Shown: piece by piece, positions 37,562-44,962 of the stretch
Numbering within the stretch: the stretch's first letter is position 1
How the letters are laid out: each line of letters opens with the position of its first letter
Assembly: GCF_001666755.1 (NCBI RefSeq)
Contig: NZ_LZJC01000020.1
Location: forward strand, 50,650 to 114,649
Direction: 5' to 3'
From: Mycobacterium sp. E1214
GTDB lineage: Bacteria > Actinomycetota > Actinomycetes > Mycobacteriales > Mycobacteriaceae
Length of the DNA: 64,000 nucleotides
Made by a program: the position numbers and the translations under genes
Notes under the pieces: generated by a model
Databases searched by the model: none
The model's input: only the letters and a program-made list of their open reading frames with translations
Told to the model about the DNA's origin: nothing

Positions 37562-39727
37562 CTACAGCATGCAGGACACGCAGCCCTCGACCTCGGTTCC
37601 CTCCAGGGCCATCTGGCGCAGCCGGATGTAGTACAGCGTCTTGATTCCCTTGCGCCAGGCGTAGATCTGCGCCTTATTCACGTCGCGGGTGGTGGCGGTG
37701 TCCTTGAAGAACAGCGTCAGGCTCAGCCCCTGGTCCACATGCTGGGTGGCCGCGGCGTAGGTGTCGATGATCTTCTCGTAGCCGATCTCGTACGCGTCCT
37801 GGTAGTACTCCAGGTTCTCGTTGGTCATGTAGGGCGCCGGGTAGTAGACGCGGCCGATCTTGCCTTCCTTGCGGATTTCGACCTTGGACGCGACCGGGTG
37901 GATGGAGCTGGTCGAGTGGTTGATGTAGGAGATCGACCCCGTGGGCGGCACCGCCTGCAGGTTCTGGTTGTAGATGCCGTGCCTCTGCACCGATTCCTTG
38001 AGGCGCTTCCAGTCGTCCTGGGTGGGGATGCGGATGTCGGCGTCGGCGAACAGCTGGCGCACCTTGTCGGTCGCCGGCTCCCACGCCTGCTCGGTGTACT
38101 TGTCGAAGAATTCGCCGGAGGCGTACTTCGACCGCTCGAATCCGCCGAACGCCCTGCCGCGCTCGATCGCGATGCGGTTCGACGCCCGCAGCGCGTGATA
38201 GAGCACGCAGTAGAAGTAGATGTTGGTGAAGTCGATTCCCTCGTCGGACCCATAGAAGATGCCCTCACGCGCCAGGTAGCCGTGCAGGTTCATCTGCCCG
38301 AGGCCGATCGCGTGGGATTCGTTGTTGCCCTTCTCGATCGAGGGCACCGACGTGATGTGGGTCTGGTCGCTGACGGCGGTCAACGCCCGAATGGCCACCT
38401 CAATGGTCTGGGCGAAGTCCGGCGAGTCCATGGCCTTGGCGATGTTCAGCGAGCCGAGGTTGCACGAAATGTCTTTGCCCACCTTGGAATACGACAGGTC
38501 TTCGTTGAATTCCGACGGGGTGGAGACCTGCAGGATCTCCGAGCACAGGTTCGAGTGAGTGATCTTGCCGTCGATGGGGTTGGCCCGGTTAACCGTGTCC
38601 TCGAACATGATATAGGGGTAGCCGGACTCGAACTGCAGCTCGGCCAGCGTCTGGAAGAATTCGCGCGCCTTGATCTTCGACTTGCGGATGCGGGCGTCGT
38701 CGACCATCTCGTAGTACTTCTCGGTCACCGAGATGTCGGCGAACGGCAGGCCGTAGACCCGTTCGACGTCGTACGGCGAGAACAGGTACATGTCCTCGTT
38801 CTTCTTGGCCAGCTCGAAGGTGATGTCGGGGATCACCACGCCCAGGCTCAGCGTCTTGATCCGGATCTTCTCGTCGGCGTTCTCCCGCTTGGTGTCCAGG
38901 AAGCGGTAGATGTCGGGGTGGTGCGCGTTGAGGTACACCGCGCCCGCACCCTGCCGCGCGCCCAGCTGGTTGGCGTAGGAGAAGGAGTCCTCGAGCAGCT
39001 TCATGATCGGGATGACGCCGGAGCTCTGGTTCTCGATGTTCTTGATCGGCGCGCCGTGCTCGCGAATGTTGCTCAGCAGCAACGCCACTCCCCCGCCGCG
39101 CTTGGACAGCTGCAGCGCGGAGTTGATCGACCGCCCGATGGACTCCATGTTGTCCTCGATGCGCAGCAGGAAGCAGCTGACCGGTTCGCCGCGCTGTTTC
39201 TTGCCCGAGTTGAGGAACGTCGGGGTGGCCGGTTGAAACCGGCCGTCGATGATCTCGTCCACCAGCTTCTCGGCCAGGGCAGTGTCACCGGCCGCCAGGG
39301 TGAGCGAGACCATGACGACACGGTCCTCGAAGCGCTCCAGGTAGCGCTTCCCGTCGAAGGTCTTCAGCGTGTAGGAGGTGTAGTACTTGAAGGCGCCGAG
39401 AAACGTTGGAAACCGAAACTTCTTGGCATAGGCCCGGTCCAGCAGCGCCTTGACGAAGTTACGCGAGTACTGGTCGAGAACCTCACGCTCGTAGTAGTTC
39501 TCGCGGATGAGGTAGTCGAGCTTCTCGTCCTGGTTGTGGAAGAAAACGGTGTTCTGGTTGACGTGCTGCAAGAAGTACTGACGGGCCGCCAGCACGTCCT
39601 TGTCGAACTGAATCTTGCCGTCGGCGTCGTACAGATTCAGCATCGCGTTGAGCGCGTGGTAGTCCGTCTCGTCGGGCAACGCGAGCGTGCCGGAGGTTAC
39701 AGGCTCTGCAGCGACGGTTGGTGGCAC
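37562..39727 (-). CDS. nrdE: class Ib ribonucleotide reductase alpha subunit
   Basis: This is the catalytic subunit, which reduces ribonucleoside diphosphates. It has about 721 residues. The active-site region includes S-C-F-L-L, N-L-C-S-E-I and the substrate loop around C-N-L-G-S-L-N. The redox-active C-terminus is E-G-C-V-S-C-M-L, which NrdH reduces. GTG 39727 is favoured over the internal ATG used in some annotations because the frame is conserved and a GGAAGGAACAG stretch precedes it. It overlaps nrdI by 31 bases. Confidence 0.96.
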   Translation of the reverse strand: MPPTVAAEPVTSGTLALPDETDYHALNAMLNLYDADGKIQFDKDVLAARQYFLQHVNQNTVFFHNQDEKLDYLIRENYYEREVLDQYSRNFVKALLDRAYAKKFRFPTFLGAFKYYTSYTLKTFDGKRYLERFEDRVVMVSLTLAAGDTALAEKLVDEIIDGRFQPATPTFLNSGKKQRGEPVSCFLLRIEDNMESIGRSINSALQLSKRGGGVALLLSNIREHGAPIKNIENQSSGVIPIMKLLEDSFSYANQLGARQGAGAVYLNAHHPDIYRFLDTKRENADEKIRIKTLSLGVVIPDITFELAKKNEDMYLFSPYDVERVYGLPFADISVTEKYYEMVDDARIRKSKIKAREFFQTLAELQFESGYPYIMFEDTVNRANPIDGKITHSNLCSEILQVSTPSEFNEDLSYSKVGKDISCNLGSLNIAKAMDSPDFAQTIEVAIRALTAVSDQTHITSVPSIEKGNNESHAIGLGQMNLHGYLAREGIFYGSDEGIDFTNIYFYCVLYHALRASNRIAIERGRAFGGFERSKYASGEFFDKYTEQAWEPATDKVRQLFADADIRIPTQDDWKRLKESVQRHGIYNQNLQAVPPTGSISYINHSTSSIHPVASKVEIRKEGKIGRVYYPAPYMTNENLEYYQDAYEIGYEKIIDTYAAATQHVDQGLSLTLFFKDTATTRDVNKAQIYAWRKGIKTLYYIRLRQMALEGTEVEGCVSCML

Positions 39728-40191
39728 GTCTGTTCCTTCCAGAAATTGGCTAAGCCCGCACGGACGGCTTCCACGTCGTCCTGGGTGCCCATGAGTTCGA
39801 AACGGTAGAGGTAAGGGACGCCGCATTTACGCGAGATGACATTGCCCGCGTAGGCGAATTCGGCACCGAAGTTGTTGTTGCCCGCGGCGATGACGCCGCG
39901 GATCAACGACCGATTGTGCTCATCGTTCAAGAAAGCGATGACCTGTTTGGGGACGTAGCCCCCGGCGTTGAGGTCGGGGGTGGCACGGCCACCGCCGTAG
40001 GTGGGCAGCACCAGCACGTACGGCTGGTCGACCGTGATACGGCCATGCAGCGGGATGCGGGTCGCCGGCAGCCCCAGCTTCTGCACGAAGCGGTGGGTGT
40101 TCTCCGACACCGACGAGAAGTAGACCAGTGACGACCGCGCGGGCGGCGCCTCGTCACTCATCCAGTCCAGGTTGCGCTCCGTGGCGTCCAT
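39697..40191 (-). CDS. nrdI: flavodoxin-like NrdI
   Basis: This is the FMN protein that supplies the oxidant to build the dimanganese-tyrosyl radical in NrdF. It has 164 residues. The [11 protein letters not shown] phosphate loop and the P-T-Y-G-G-G and G-N-N-N-F-G-A-E-F loops are typical. The C-terminus C-H-Q-P-S-L-Q-S-L matches tuberculosis. ATG 40191 and ATG 40161 are both possible. The first has the purine-rich GTAAGGGGG upstream. It is the middle gene of the nrdH-nrdI-nrdE operon. Confidence 0.95.
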   Translation of the reverse strand: MDATERNLDWMSDEAPPARSSLVYFSSVSENTHRFVQKLGLPATRIPLHGRITVDQPYVLVLPTYGGGRATPDLNAGGYVPKQVIAFLNDEHNRSLIRGVIAAGNNNFGAEFAYAGNVISRKCGVPYLYRFELMGTQDDVEAVRAGLANFWKEQTCHQPSLQSL

Positions 40192-40226
40192 GGCACCGCA
40201 ACCCCCTTACCTCGTTCTCCTGGTGG

Positions 40227-40466
40227 CTAAGCGCTCAGCTGTGCGGCGGCGAGCGCCTTGATGCGATCCGGCCGGAAACCCGACCAGTGGTCGGCGCCGG
40301 CCACCACGACCGGGGCCTGCAGGTAACCCAGCGCCATCACGTAGTCGCGCGCCTCGGAGTCCAGCGAGATGTCGACCGTCTCGTAGTCGATGCCCTGCTT
40401 GTCCAAGGCCTTGTAGGTGGCGCTGCACTGCACGCAAGCCGGCTTGGTGTACACGGTGATGCTCAT
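40227..40466 (-). CDS. nrdH: glutaredoxin-like NrdH redoxin
   Basis: This is the electron donor for NrdE, itself reduced by thioredoxin reductase. It has 79 residues. It has the active site C-V-Q-C at residues 11-14 and the family's W-S-G-F-R-P-D motif near the C-terminus. ATG 40466 has an AAAGGAGCGG ribosome site. It is first in the operon; an unusually long leader (about 200 bases) separates it from the NrdR boxes. Confidence 0.96.
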   Translation of the reverse strand: MSITVYTKPACVQCSATYKALDKQGIDYETVDISLDSEARDYVMALGYLQAPVVVAGADHWSGFRPDRIKALAAAQLSA

Positions 40467-40677
40467 GGATGCCGCTCCTTTGCGGAAGGGGATGACCCGG
40501 TGGACTGGCAACTACTCGAAGATTGCGTCATTGCTATGTTCAGCGATCCGTCATGCCCCCAGATTCCCGTCGCGGGTGGCCGGAGCCGAAGATCTGACTT
40601 CGACAACTTCACACCGATTTCGGGGGGTCGCCGAGCCTGGCTGGCTTGGCGGTCCTGGGATCTGCCGGTAGCTCGAA
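40467..40677 (-). other. probable long 5' leader of nrdHIE
   Basis: Between the NrdR boxes and nrdH lie 211 bases with no convincing coding frame. If the promoter sits at the boxes, this stretch is an untranslated leader. I searched it by eye for a cobalamin B12-box and saw none. Only the nrdH ribosome site at its end is recognisable. Confidence 0.4.
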
Positions 40678-40725
40678 ACACTACACCTAGTGGCTGACAA
40701 GTTGTCCAGATACAAGATGTTCTGA
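40678..40725 (-). promoter_or_regulatory. paired NrdR boxes upstream of nrdHIE
   Basis: Box 1 (40678-40693, ACACTACACCTAGTGG) and box 2 (40710-40725, ATACAAGATGTTCTGA) match the NrdR consensus at about 12 and 11 of 16 positions. They start 32 bp apart, the same spacing as at nrdF2. The NrdR repressor would coordinate both loci according to dATP/ATP status. Confidence 0.8.
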
Positions 40726-40834
40726 ATAACATTTCTGAAATTCCCTGGTCGTAAGCCCTGACGTGCACGTTTTCCCGCGTCGCGTCGGCGTGTCGCACGT
40801 CACACGGCGCGTCGCGGTGCCTCATCAGGGGAGT

Positions 40835-40888
40835 ATGGCAGCGGCCACCGACAAGACCGCCGCGCCCGGCGGCGGTGCCCACAACTAG
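40835..40888 (+). CDS. putative 17-residue small ORF
   Basis: ATG 40835 opens a short frame M-A-A-A-T-D-K-T-A-A-P-G-G-G-A-H-N, stopping at TAG 40886-40888. GGGGAG lies just upstream, and the perfect terminator hairpin begins on the next base. It could be a translated small protein or simply part of a small RNA. I do not recognise it. Confidence 0.35.
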   Translation: MAAATDKTAAPGGGAHN

Positions 40889-40918
40889 CAAAGCCGCCAG
40901 GCGATGCTGGCGGCTTTG
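40889..40918 (+). terminator. strong hairpin terminator
   Basis: CAAAGCCGCCAG (40889-40900), loop GCGATG, CTGGCGGCTTTG (40907-40918) is a perfect 12-bp stem. Reading rightward, the 3' arm ends in CTTTG with a short T run. It most likely ends a rightward transcript carrying the ORF at 40835; it can also act on the other strand. Confidence 0.7.
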
Positions 40919-41011
40919 GCTATGCGCTGTTGGCGAAACGGCAGGTCGATGCCTCACGGGTTGTCGGCTTCCACCAATCCGGTGCCGCCGACCGCCACGC
41001 CGGGCGGAAAC

Positions 41012-41566
41012 TCAGCCCACTTCGGCGGCGAGTTTCCCGACCACGTCACGCACGTTGGCCGACAGTTCCGCATGCTCGGACGGGGCCTTGCCCTCGAGCG
41101 TCTTGAACGGAACGGACAGCTTGATCGACTCGACCACCCGGGCGCCGGCGATGCCGAACGACTTGCGAGTGTCGTCATGCGCCCACACCCCGCCGTACTG
41201 GCCGAAGGAGCCACCGATCACGGCCAGCGGCTTCCCCTTCAGGGCACCGTCACCGAACGGGCGGGACAGCCAGTCGATCGCGTTCTTGATCAGGGCCGGG
41301 TAGCTGCCGTTGTATTCGGGCGTGACCACCAGGGCGGCGTCGGCGCCGGCCGCGGCGGCGCGCAAGGCGGCCACGGGCGCCAGCGGCGTGGCATCAGCGT
41401 TCATGACGTCGTCGATCTCTTCGTTGTAGAACGGCAGGTCGTTCAGGCCGTCGAAGACGGTGACGGTGACGCCGTCCGGTGCCACACTCTCCGCCAGCTC
41501 GGCGATCTGGCGGTTGATCGACGCCGTCCGCAAGCTACCCACTAACGCCAAGATGTTGATTGCCAC
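41012..41566 (-). CDS. NADPH-dependent FMN reductase (Rv3054c orthologue)
   Basis: The 184-residue flavodoxin-fold enzyme has the FMN phosphate loop G-S-L-R-T-A-S-I-N at about 10-18 and the signature T-P-E-Y-N-G-S-Y-P-x-x-L-K-N-A-I-D-W. It reduces FMN, quinones or other electrophiles with NADPH. It is divergent from a TetR gene, and an inverted repeat (41612-41630) sits between the two starts. Confidence 0.92.
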   Translation of the reverse strand: MAINILALVGSLRTASINRQIAELAESVAPDGVTVTVFDGLNDLPFYNEEIDDVMNADATPLAPVAALRAAAAGADAALVVTPEYNGSYPALIKNAIDWLSRPFGDGALKGKPLAVIGGSFGQYGGVWAHDDTRKSFGIAGARVVESIKLSVPFKTLEGKAPSEHAELSANVRDVVGKLAAEVG

Positions 41567-41611
41567 TGTCGCGGTTCCCTTCGGTCGTTGGTCTACATCC
41601 TCGCACGCATC

Positions 41612-41630
41612 AACTGGACTGTAGTCCGTT
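41612..41630. promoter_or_regulatory. inverted repeat in the divergent TetR/FMN reductase promoter
   Basis: GGACT-GT-AGTCC (41616-41627) is a perfect repeat, and the flanks AAC and GTT extend the symmetry. It lies 46 bases from the reductase start and about 28 from the TetR start, the expected place for an operator serving both genes. Confidence 0.55.
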
Positions 41631-41657
41631 TAATTCCGACGGCGCTAAAGTGCAGTG

Positions 41658-42269
41658 ATGATGAGCGAACGAGCGGGCGAACTGCCGGTGTTCGCGCCCC
41701 GGGCGGCGCAGCAGGAGCGCGGCGACGCCGCACGCAATCGCGCCCTGCTTCTGGAGGCCGCCCGGAAACTCGTCGCCGAGCGCGGCGCCGACGCCGTCAC
41801 CACCGATGACATCGCCGCCGCCGCCGGAGTCGGCAAGGGCACGCTGTTTCGCCGCTTCGGCAGCCGGGCCGGACTGATGATGGTCCTGCTCGACGAGGAC
41901 GAACAAGTCGTCCAACAAGCGTTCCTGTTCGGCCCCCCACCGCTGGGTCCCGGCGCACCGCCGACCGACCGGCTCGTGGCGTTCGGACGCGAGCGGATCC
42001 GCTTCGCCCACGCCCACCACGAGTTGCTGTCGGCGGCCAACCGCAGCCCACAACACCGGCACAACGCGCCGGCGACGGTGTCGCGTACCCACGTGCGGGT
42101 GCTGCTCAGGGCGGCACAGTCCACCGGCGACCTCGAGGCGCAGACCGACGCGCTGTTGGCGCTGCTCGACGTCGACTACGTCGAGCACCAACTCAGCGAG
42201 GGCGGCCACACCGTGACGACTTTGGGTGACGCGTGGGAAAGCTTGGCGCGCAAGCTTTGTGGCCGATGA
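41658..42269 (+). CDS. TetR-family regulator (Rv3055 orthologue)
   Basis: The product has about 203 residues. The helix-turn-helix at about 38-68 reads V-T-T-D-D-I-A-A-A-A-G-V-G-K-G-T-L-F-R-R-F. Three adjacent starts (GTG 41655, ATG 41658, ATG 41661) cannot be separated from the sequence. Its stop overlaps the dinB2 start by 4 bases (ATGA), so the two are translationally coupled. It is divergent from the FMN reductase gene. Confidence 0.88.
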   Translation: MMSERAGELPVFAPRAAQQERGDAARNRALLLEAARKLVAERGADAVTTDDIAAAAGVGKGTLFRRFGSRAGLMMVLLDEDEQVVQQAFLFGPPPLGPGAPPTDRLVAFGRERIRFAHAHHELLSAANRSPQHRHNAPATVSRTHVRVLLRAAQSTGDLEAQTDALLALLDVDYVEHQLSEGGHTVTTLGDAWESLARKLCGR

Positions 42270-43303
42270 CCTCGACCACCTGGATCCTGCACGTCGATCT
42301 CGACCAATTCCTGGCGTCGGTGGAGCTGCGCCGCCACCCGGACCTGCACGGGCGGCCGGTCGTCGTGGGCGGCAACGGCGACCCCACCGAACCCCGCAAG
42401 GTCGTCACATGCGCCTCCTACGAGGCCCGCGAATTCGGCGTGCACGCCGGCATGCCGTTGCGCGCGGCCGCGCGCCGTTGCCCCGACGCGACGTTCCTTC
42501 CGTCGGACCCACCGGCCTACGACGCGGCGTCCGAGCAGGTCATGGGGTTGCTACGGGATCTCGGCCACCCGGTCGAGGTGTGGGGGTGGGACGAGGCGTA
42601 CGTCGCCGTGTCGGCGGCGGACCCCGTCGAGGTCGCCGAGCACCTGCGCACCGTCATCGCCTCGCAGACCGGCCTGTCCTGCTCGGTCGGCATCAGCGAC
42701 AACAAGCAGCGCGCCAAGGTCGCCACCGGCTTCGCCAAGCCCGACGGCGTGTTCGTGCTGACCGACGCGAACTGGATGCAGCTGATGGGCGACCGCCCGG
42801 TCGACGCACTCTGGGGCGTGGGTCCCAAGACGGCCAAAAAGCTTGCTGCGCTTGATATCACGAGTGTGTGGGCGCTGGCTAGCAGCGACGCCGAAGCGCT
42901 GACGGCCGCGTTCGGCCCACGCACCGGCCTCTGGCTGCTCCTGCTGGCCAAGGGCGGGGGTGACAGCCACGTCAGCGCCGAGCCGTGGGTGCCGCGCTCC
43001 CGCAGTCACGTCGAGACCTTTCCGCGCGACCTGACGAACCGCGACGAGATGGCGGCGGCGTTGACGGGCTTGACCGAGCGAGCGCTGTCGGAGGTGGCCG
43101 CCGCGGGGCGCAGCGTCACGCGGGTGGCGGTCACCGTGCGCACCGCGACGTTCTATACCCGCACGAAGATCCGCAAGCTCGAGGCGCCCGGCGTCGACCG
43201 GGACACCATCGTGGCCGCCGCGTTGCGGGTGTTGGACCTATTCGAGCTCGACCGCCCGGTCCGGTTGCTGGGGGTGCGCCTCGAACTGGCCATGCCGAGT
43301 TGA
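42266..43303 (+). CDS. dinB2: Y-family DNA polymerase IV
   Basis: This translesion polymerase has 345 residues. The palm carboxylates lie in H-V-D-L-D-Q-F (motif I) and W-D-E-A-Y (motif III). The steric gate, usually Tyr or Phe, is Leu in D-Q-F-L-A-S-V-E-L, as I recall for tuberculosis DinB2, which inserts ribonucleotides readily. The thumb and little-finger regions are complete (P-R-S-R-S-H-V-E-T-F). No beta-clamp motif stands out at the C-terminus. It converges on the SDR gene and overlaps it by 66 bases. Confidence 0.94.
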   Translation: MTSTTWILHVDLDQFLASVELRRHPDLHGRPVVVGGNGDPTEPRKVVTCASYEAREFGVHAGMPLRAAARRCPDATFLPSDPPAYDAASEQVMGLLRDLGHPVEVWGWDEAYVAVSAADPVEVAEHLRTVIASQTGLSCSVGISDNKQRAKVATGFAKPDGVFVLTDANWMQLMGDRPVDALWGVGPKTAKKLAALDITSVWALASSDAEALTAAFGPRTGLWLLLLAKGGGDSHVSAEPWVPRSRSHVETFPRDLTNRDEMAAALTGLTERALSEVAAAGRSVTRVAVTVRTATFYTRTKIRKLEAPGVDRDTIVAAALRVLDLFELDRPVRLLGVRLELAMPS

Positions 43304-44170
43304 CGGCACCGGCGCGGGCCGCAGCGTGCGCTCGAAGATCAGATTGACCTGGCGCATCGCCACGCTGTAGGGCCACCAGGCGAACCGCTTGAAGGCGTAC
43401 AACGCCCGGATGTCCGGCGACGTGTAAACCAGGTACCGGTTCTTCGCCACCCCGGCCAGGATCTTGTCGGCCGCCCGCTCCGGCGACACGGCGTGGCCGG
43501 TGAAGCGCCGCACCCAGCGGGCCACCTTCGGGTCCTCGCGGTCCACGCCGGCGATCTCGACGGTGTTGACCAGCGGGGTGTTCACCGCGCCGGGCACCAC
43601 GACCGAGACGCCGATGCGATGGCGAGCCAGATCGAAGCGCAGCACCTCCGACAGTCCGCGCAACCCGTACTTGCTGGCGCTATAGGCGGCGTGCCAGGGC
43701 AGCGCGACCAAACCGGCCGCCGACGACACGTTGACCAGGTGGCCGCCGCACCGGGCCGCCACCATGGGCGGGACGAACGTCTCGATGACGTGGATCGGGC
43801 CCATCAAATTGATGGCGATCATCTTGTGCCACTGGTCGTGGCTGAGCCGGTCGACGGTTCCCCACGCCGACACACCGGCGATGTTGAGGACCACGTCCAT
43901 GCTGGGGTGCGCGGCGTGGACGGCGGCGCCGAACGCGGCCACCTGCTCATAGTCGGCGATGTCCAGGGCGCGGTGCTCGGGGACCTGCGCGCCCAGCGCG
44001 CGAGCCTCGGCCACGGTGCGTTCCAGCCCGTCACTGTCGCGATCGGTCAGGTACAGCTCGGCACCCTGTTCGGCCAGCCGCAGCGCCGTGGCCCGGCCGA
44101 TGCCGCTGGCCGCGCCGGTGACCAGGCACCGCTTTCCCGCAAACCCCTGCCCGGATCCCTTGTGCGCCAT
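43238..44170 (-). CDS. short-chain dehydrogenase/reductase (Rv3057c orthologue)
   Basis: The 310-residue SDR has T-G-A-A-S-G-I-G near residue 18, a variant N-I-A-G in place of N-N-A-G, and the catalytic Y-S-A-S-K. The last 25 residues extend beyond the length I recall for tuberculosis and are encoded opposite the end of dinB2, so they may be dispensable. The substrate is unknown. A TetR gene lies 24 bases upstream in the same direction. Confidence 0.88.
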   Translation of the reverse strand: MAHKGSGQGFAGKRCLVTGAASGIGRATALRLAEQGAELYLTDRDSDGLERTVAEARALGAQVPEHRALDIADYEQVAAFGAAVHAAHPSMDVVLNIAGVSAWGTVDRLSHDQWHKMIAINLMGPIHVIETFVPPMVAARCGGHLVNVSSAAGLVALPWHAAYSASKYGLRGLSEVLRFDLARHRIGVSVVVPGAVNTPLVNTVEIAGVDREDPKVARWVRRFTGHAVSPERAADKILAGVAKNRYLVYTSPDIRALYAFKRFAWWPYSVAMRQVNLIFERTLRPAPVPSTRHGQFEAHPQQPDRAVELE

Positions 44171-44194
44171 GGCCGTGACGATACCGGGGAGCCG

Positions 44195-44833
44195 TCACCC
44201 GCGGGGGTGGCCACTCCACAGCGCGTGCAGCCACAACTGTTCGAGCACCCGCACCCGGCGGTCGCGGTCGCTGCCGGCGCCGGCCAGGATCGAGTCACCG
44301 GTCAGCACCAGCGCGGTGGTGCCCGCCAGCGTGCGGATCAGCGTGGGCAGGTCGTCGCTGATCGGGTTGGCCGTGCCGGCCGCCAGCTCCGCTTCGACGA
44401 TGGCGACGATCTGGGCGAGCACCACTTCGAACTGCTGGTCGAGCAGGCCGCGGATCTCGATATCAGTCTGCCGGGCCTCGTTGCACGCGTTCATCACGGG
44501 ATCGTTGTGGGCGTACACGACGGCGGCGCTGCCGACCATGCGTTTGGCGAACTCGGTGGGTGACTCCCCCGGCTGGCGCGGTGCGAAGTAGTGGGTGAGC
44601 TCTTCGAGCTCCTCGGTCGCCTCCGCCATCAGCTGGGCGAGCACCGCGTACTTGGAGTCGAAGTAGAAGTAGAAACCGGACCGCGCCACCCCGGCTCGCA
44701 GGCTGATGGTGCTGACCGACAGCTCGGCAAACGGTTTTTCCTCCAGCAATTCCCGAACGGCCTGCACGATCGCCTGGCGCTGCTTGTCACCACGTCGGCG
44801 CATGCCCGGCTCGGGACTGGCGTGGCTGGTCAC
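44195..44833 (-). CDS. TetR-family regulator (Rv3058c orthologue)
   Basis: The product has about 212 residues. The helix-turn-helix at about 30-62 reads L-S-V-S-T-I-S-L-R-A-G-V-A-R-S-G-F-Y-F-Y-F. The start is uncertain: GTG 44833, GTG 44848 and TTG 44851 are all in frame. It is divergent from cyp136, and the perfect inverted repeat at 44866-44887 lies between them. Control of cyp136 and of its own operon with the SDR gene is likely. Confidence 0.86.
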   Translation of the reverse strand: MTSHASPEPGMRRRGDKQRQAIVQAVRELLEEKPFAELSVSTISLRAGVARSGFYFYFDSKYAVLAQLMAEATEELEELTHYFAPRQPGESPTEFAKRMVGSAAVVYAHNDPVMNACNEARQTDIEIRGLLDQQFEVVLAQIVAIVEAELAAGTANPISDDLPTLIRTLAGTTALVLTGDSILAGAGSDRDRRVRVLEQLWLHALWSGHPRG

Positions 44834-44865
44834 TCCCTGACTGTGCACCAACCCGCCGGGAAAGC

Positions 44866-44887
44866 AAACTTGACAGCCGTCAAGTTT
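44866..44887. promoter_or_regulatory. 22-bp perfect inverted repeat, probable TetR operator for cyp136
   Basis: AAACTTGAC (44866-44874), AGCC, GTCAAGTTT (44879-44887) is a perfect repeat with 9-bp arms. It includes a TTGACA (44870-44875) that could serve as the -35 of the cyp136 promoter, with TAATTG at 44898 as a poorly spaced -10. Confidence 0.7.
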
Positions 44888-44907
44888 TTGTCGAAGGTAA
44901 TTGAGCA

Positions 44908-44929
44908 GTGACCGTTGTCACCTTTTTTT
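44908..44929 (+). promoter_or_regulatory. short hairpin plus T7 tract in the cyp136 leader
   Basis: GTGAC-CGTT-GTCAC (44908-44921) is followed by C and seven T residues (44923-44929), then six G. A run of seven T is rare in this genome. The stem is only 5 bp, so it is either a weak attenuator or a second protein-binding dyad. Confidence 0.35.
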
Positions 44930-44962
44930 GGGGGGCACTCACTGGAGCGCAAAGGAGCCTCG

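Noticed and set aside
37739..39808. A 689-codon plus-strand frame opposite nrdE
   Set aside because: It is a shadow of nrdE codon bias. The translation is repetitive in Val, Leu, Arg and Asp.
40467..40677. Cobalamin riboswitch ahead of nrdHIE
   Set aside because: AdoCbl riboswitches control some actinobacterial nrd genes, but no B12-box or other conserved segment is visible here.
43304..43400. Small ORFs opposite the dinB2 and SDR ends
   Set aside because: They lie fully within conserved coding sequence of other genes and have no start signals of their own.
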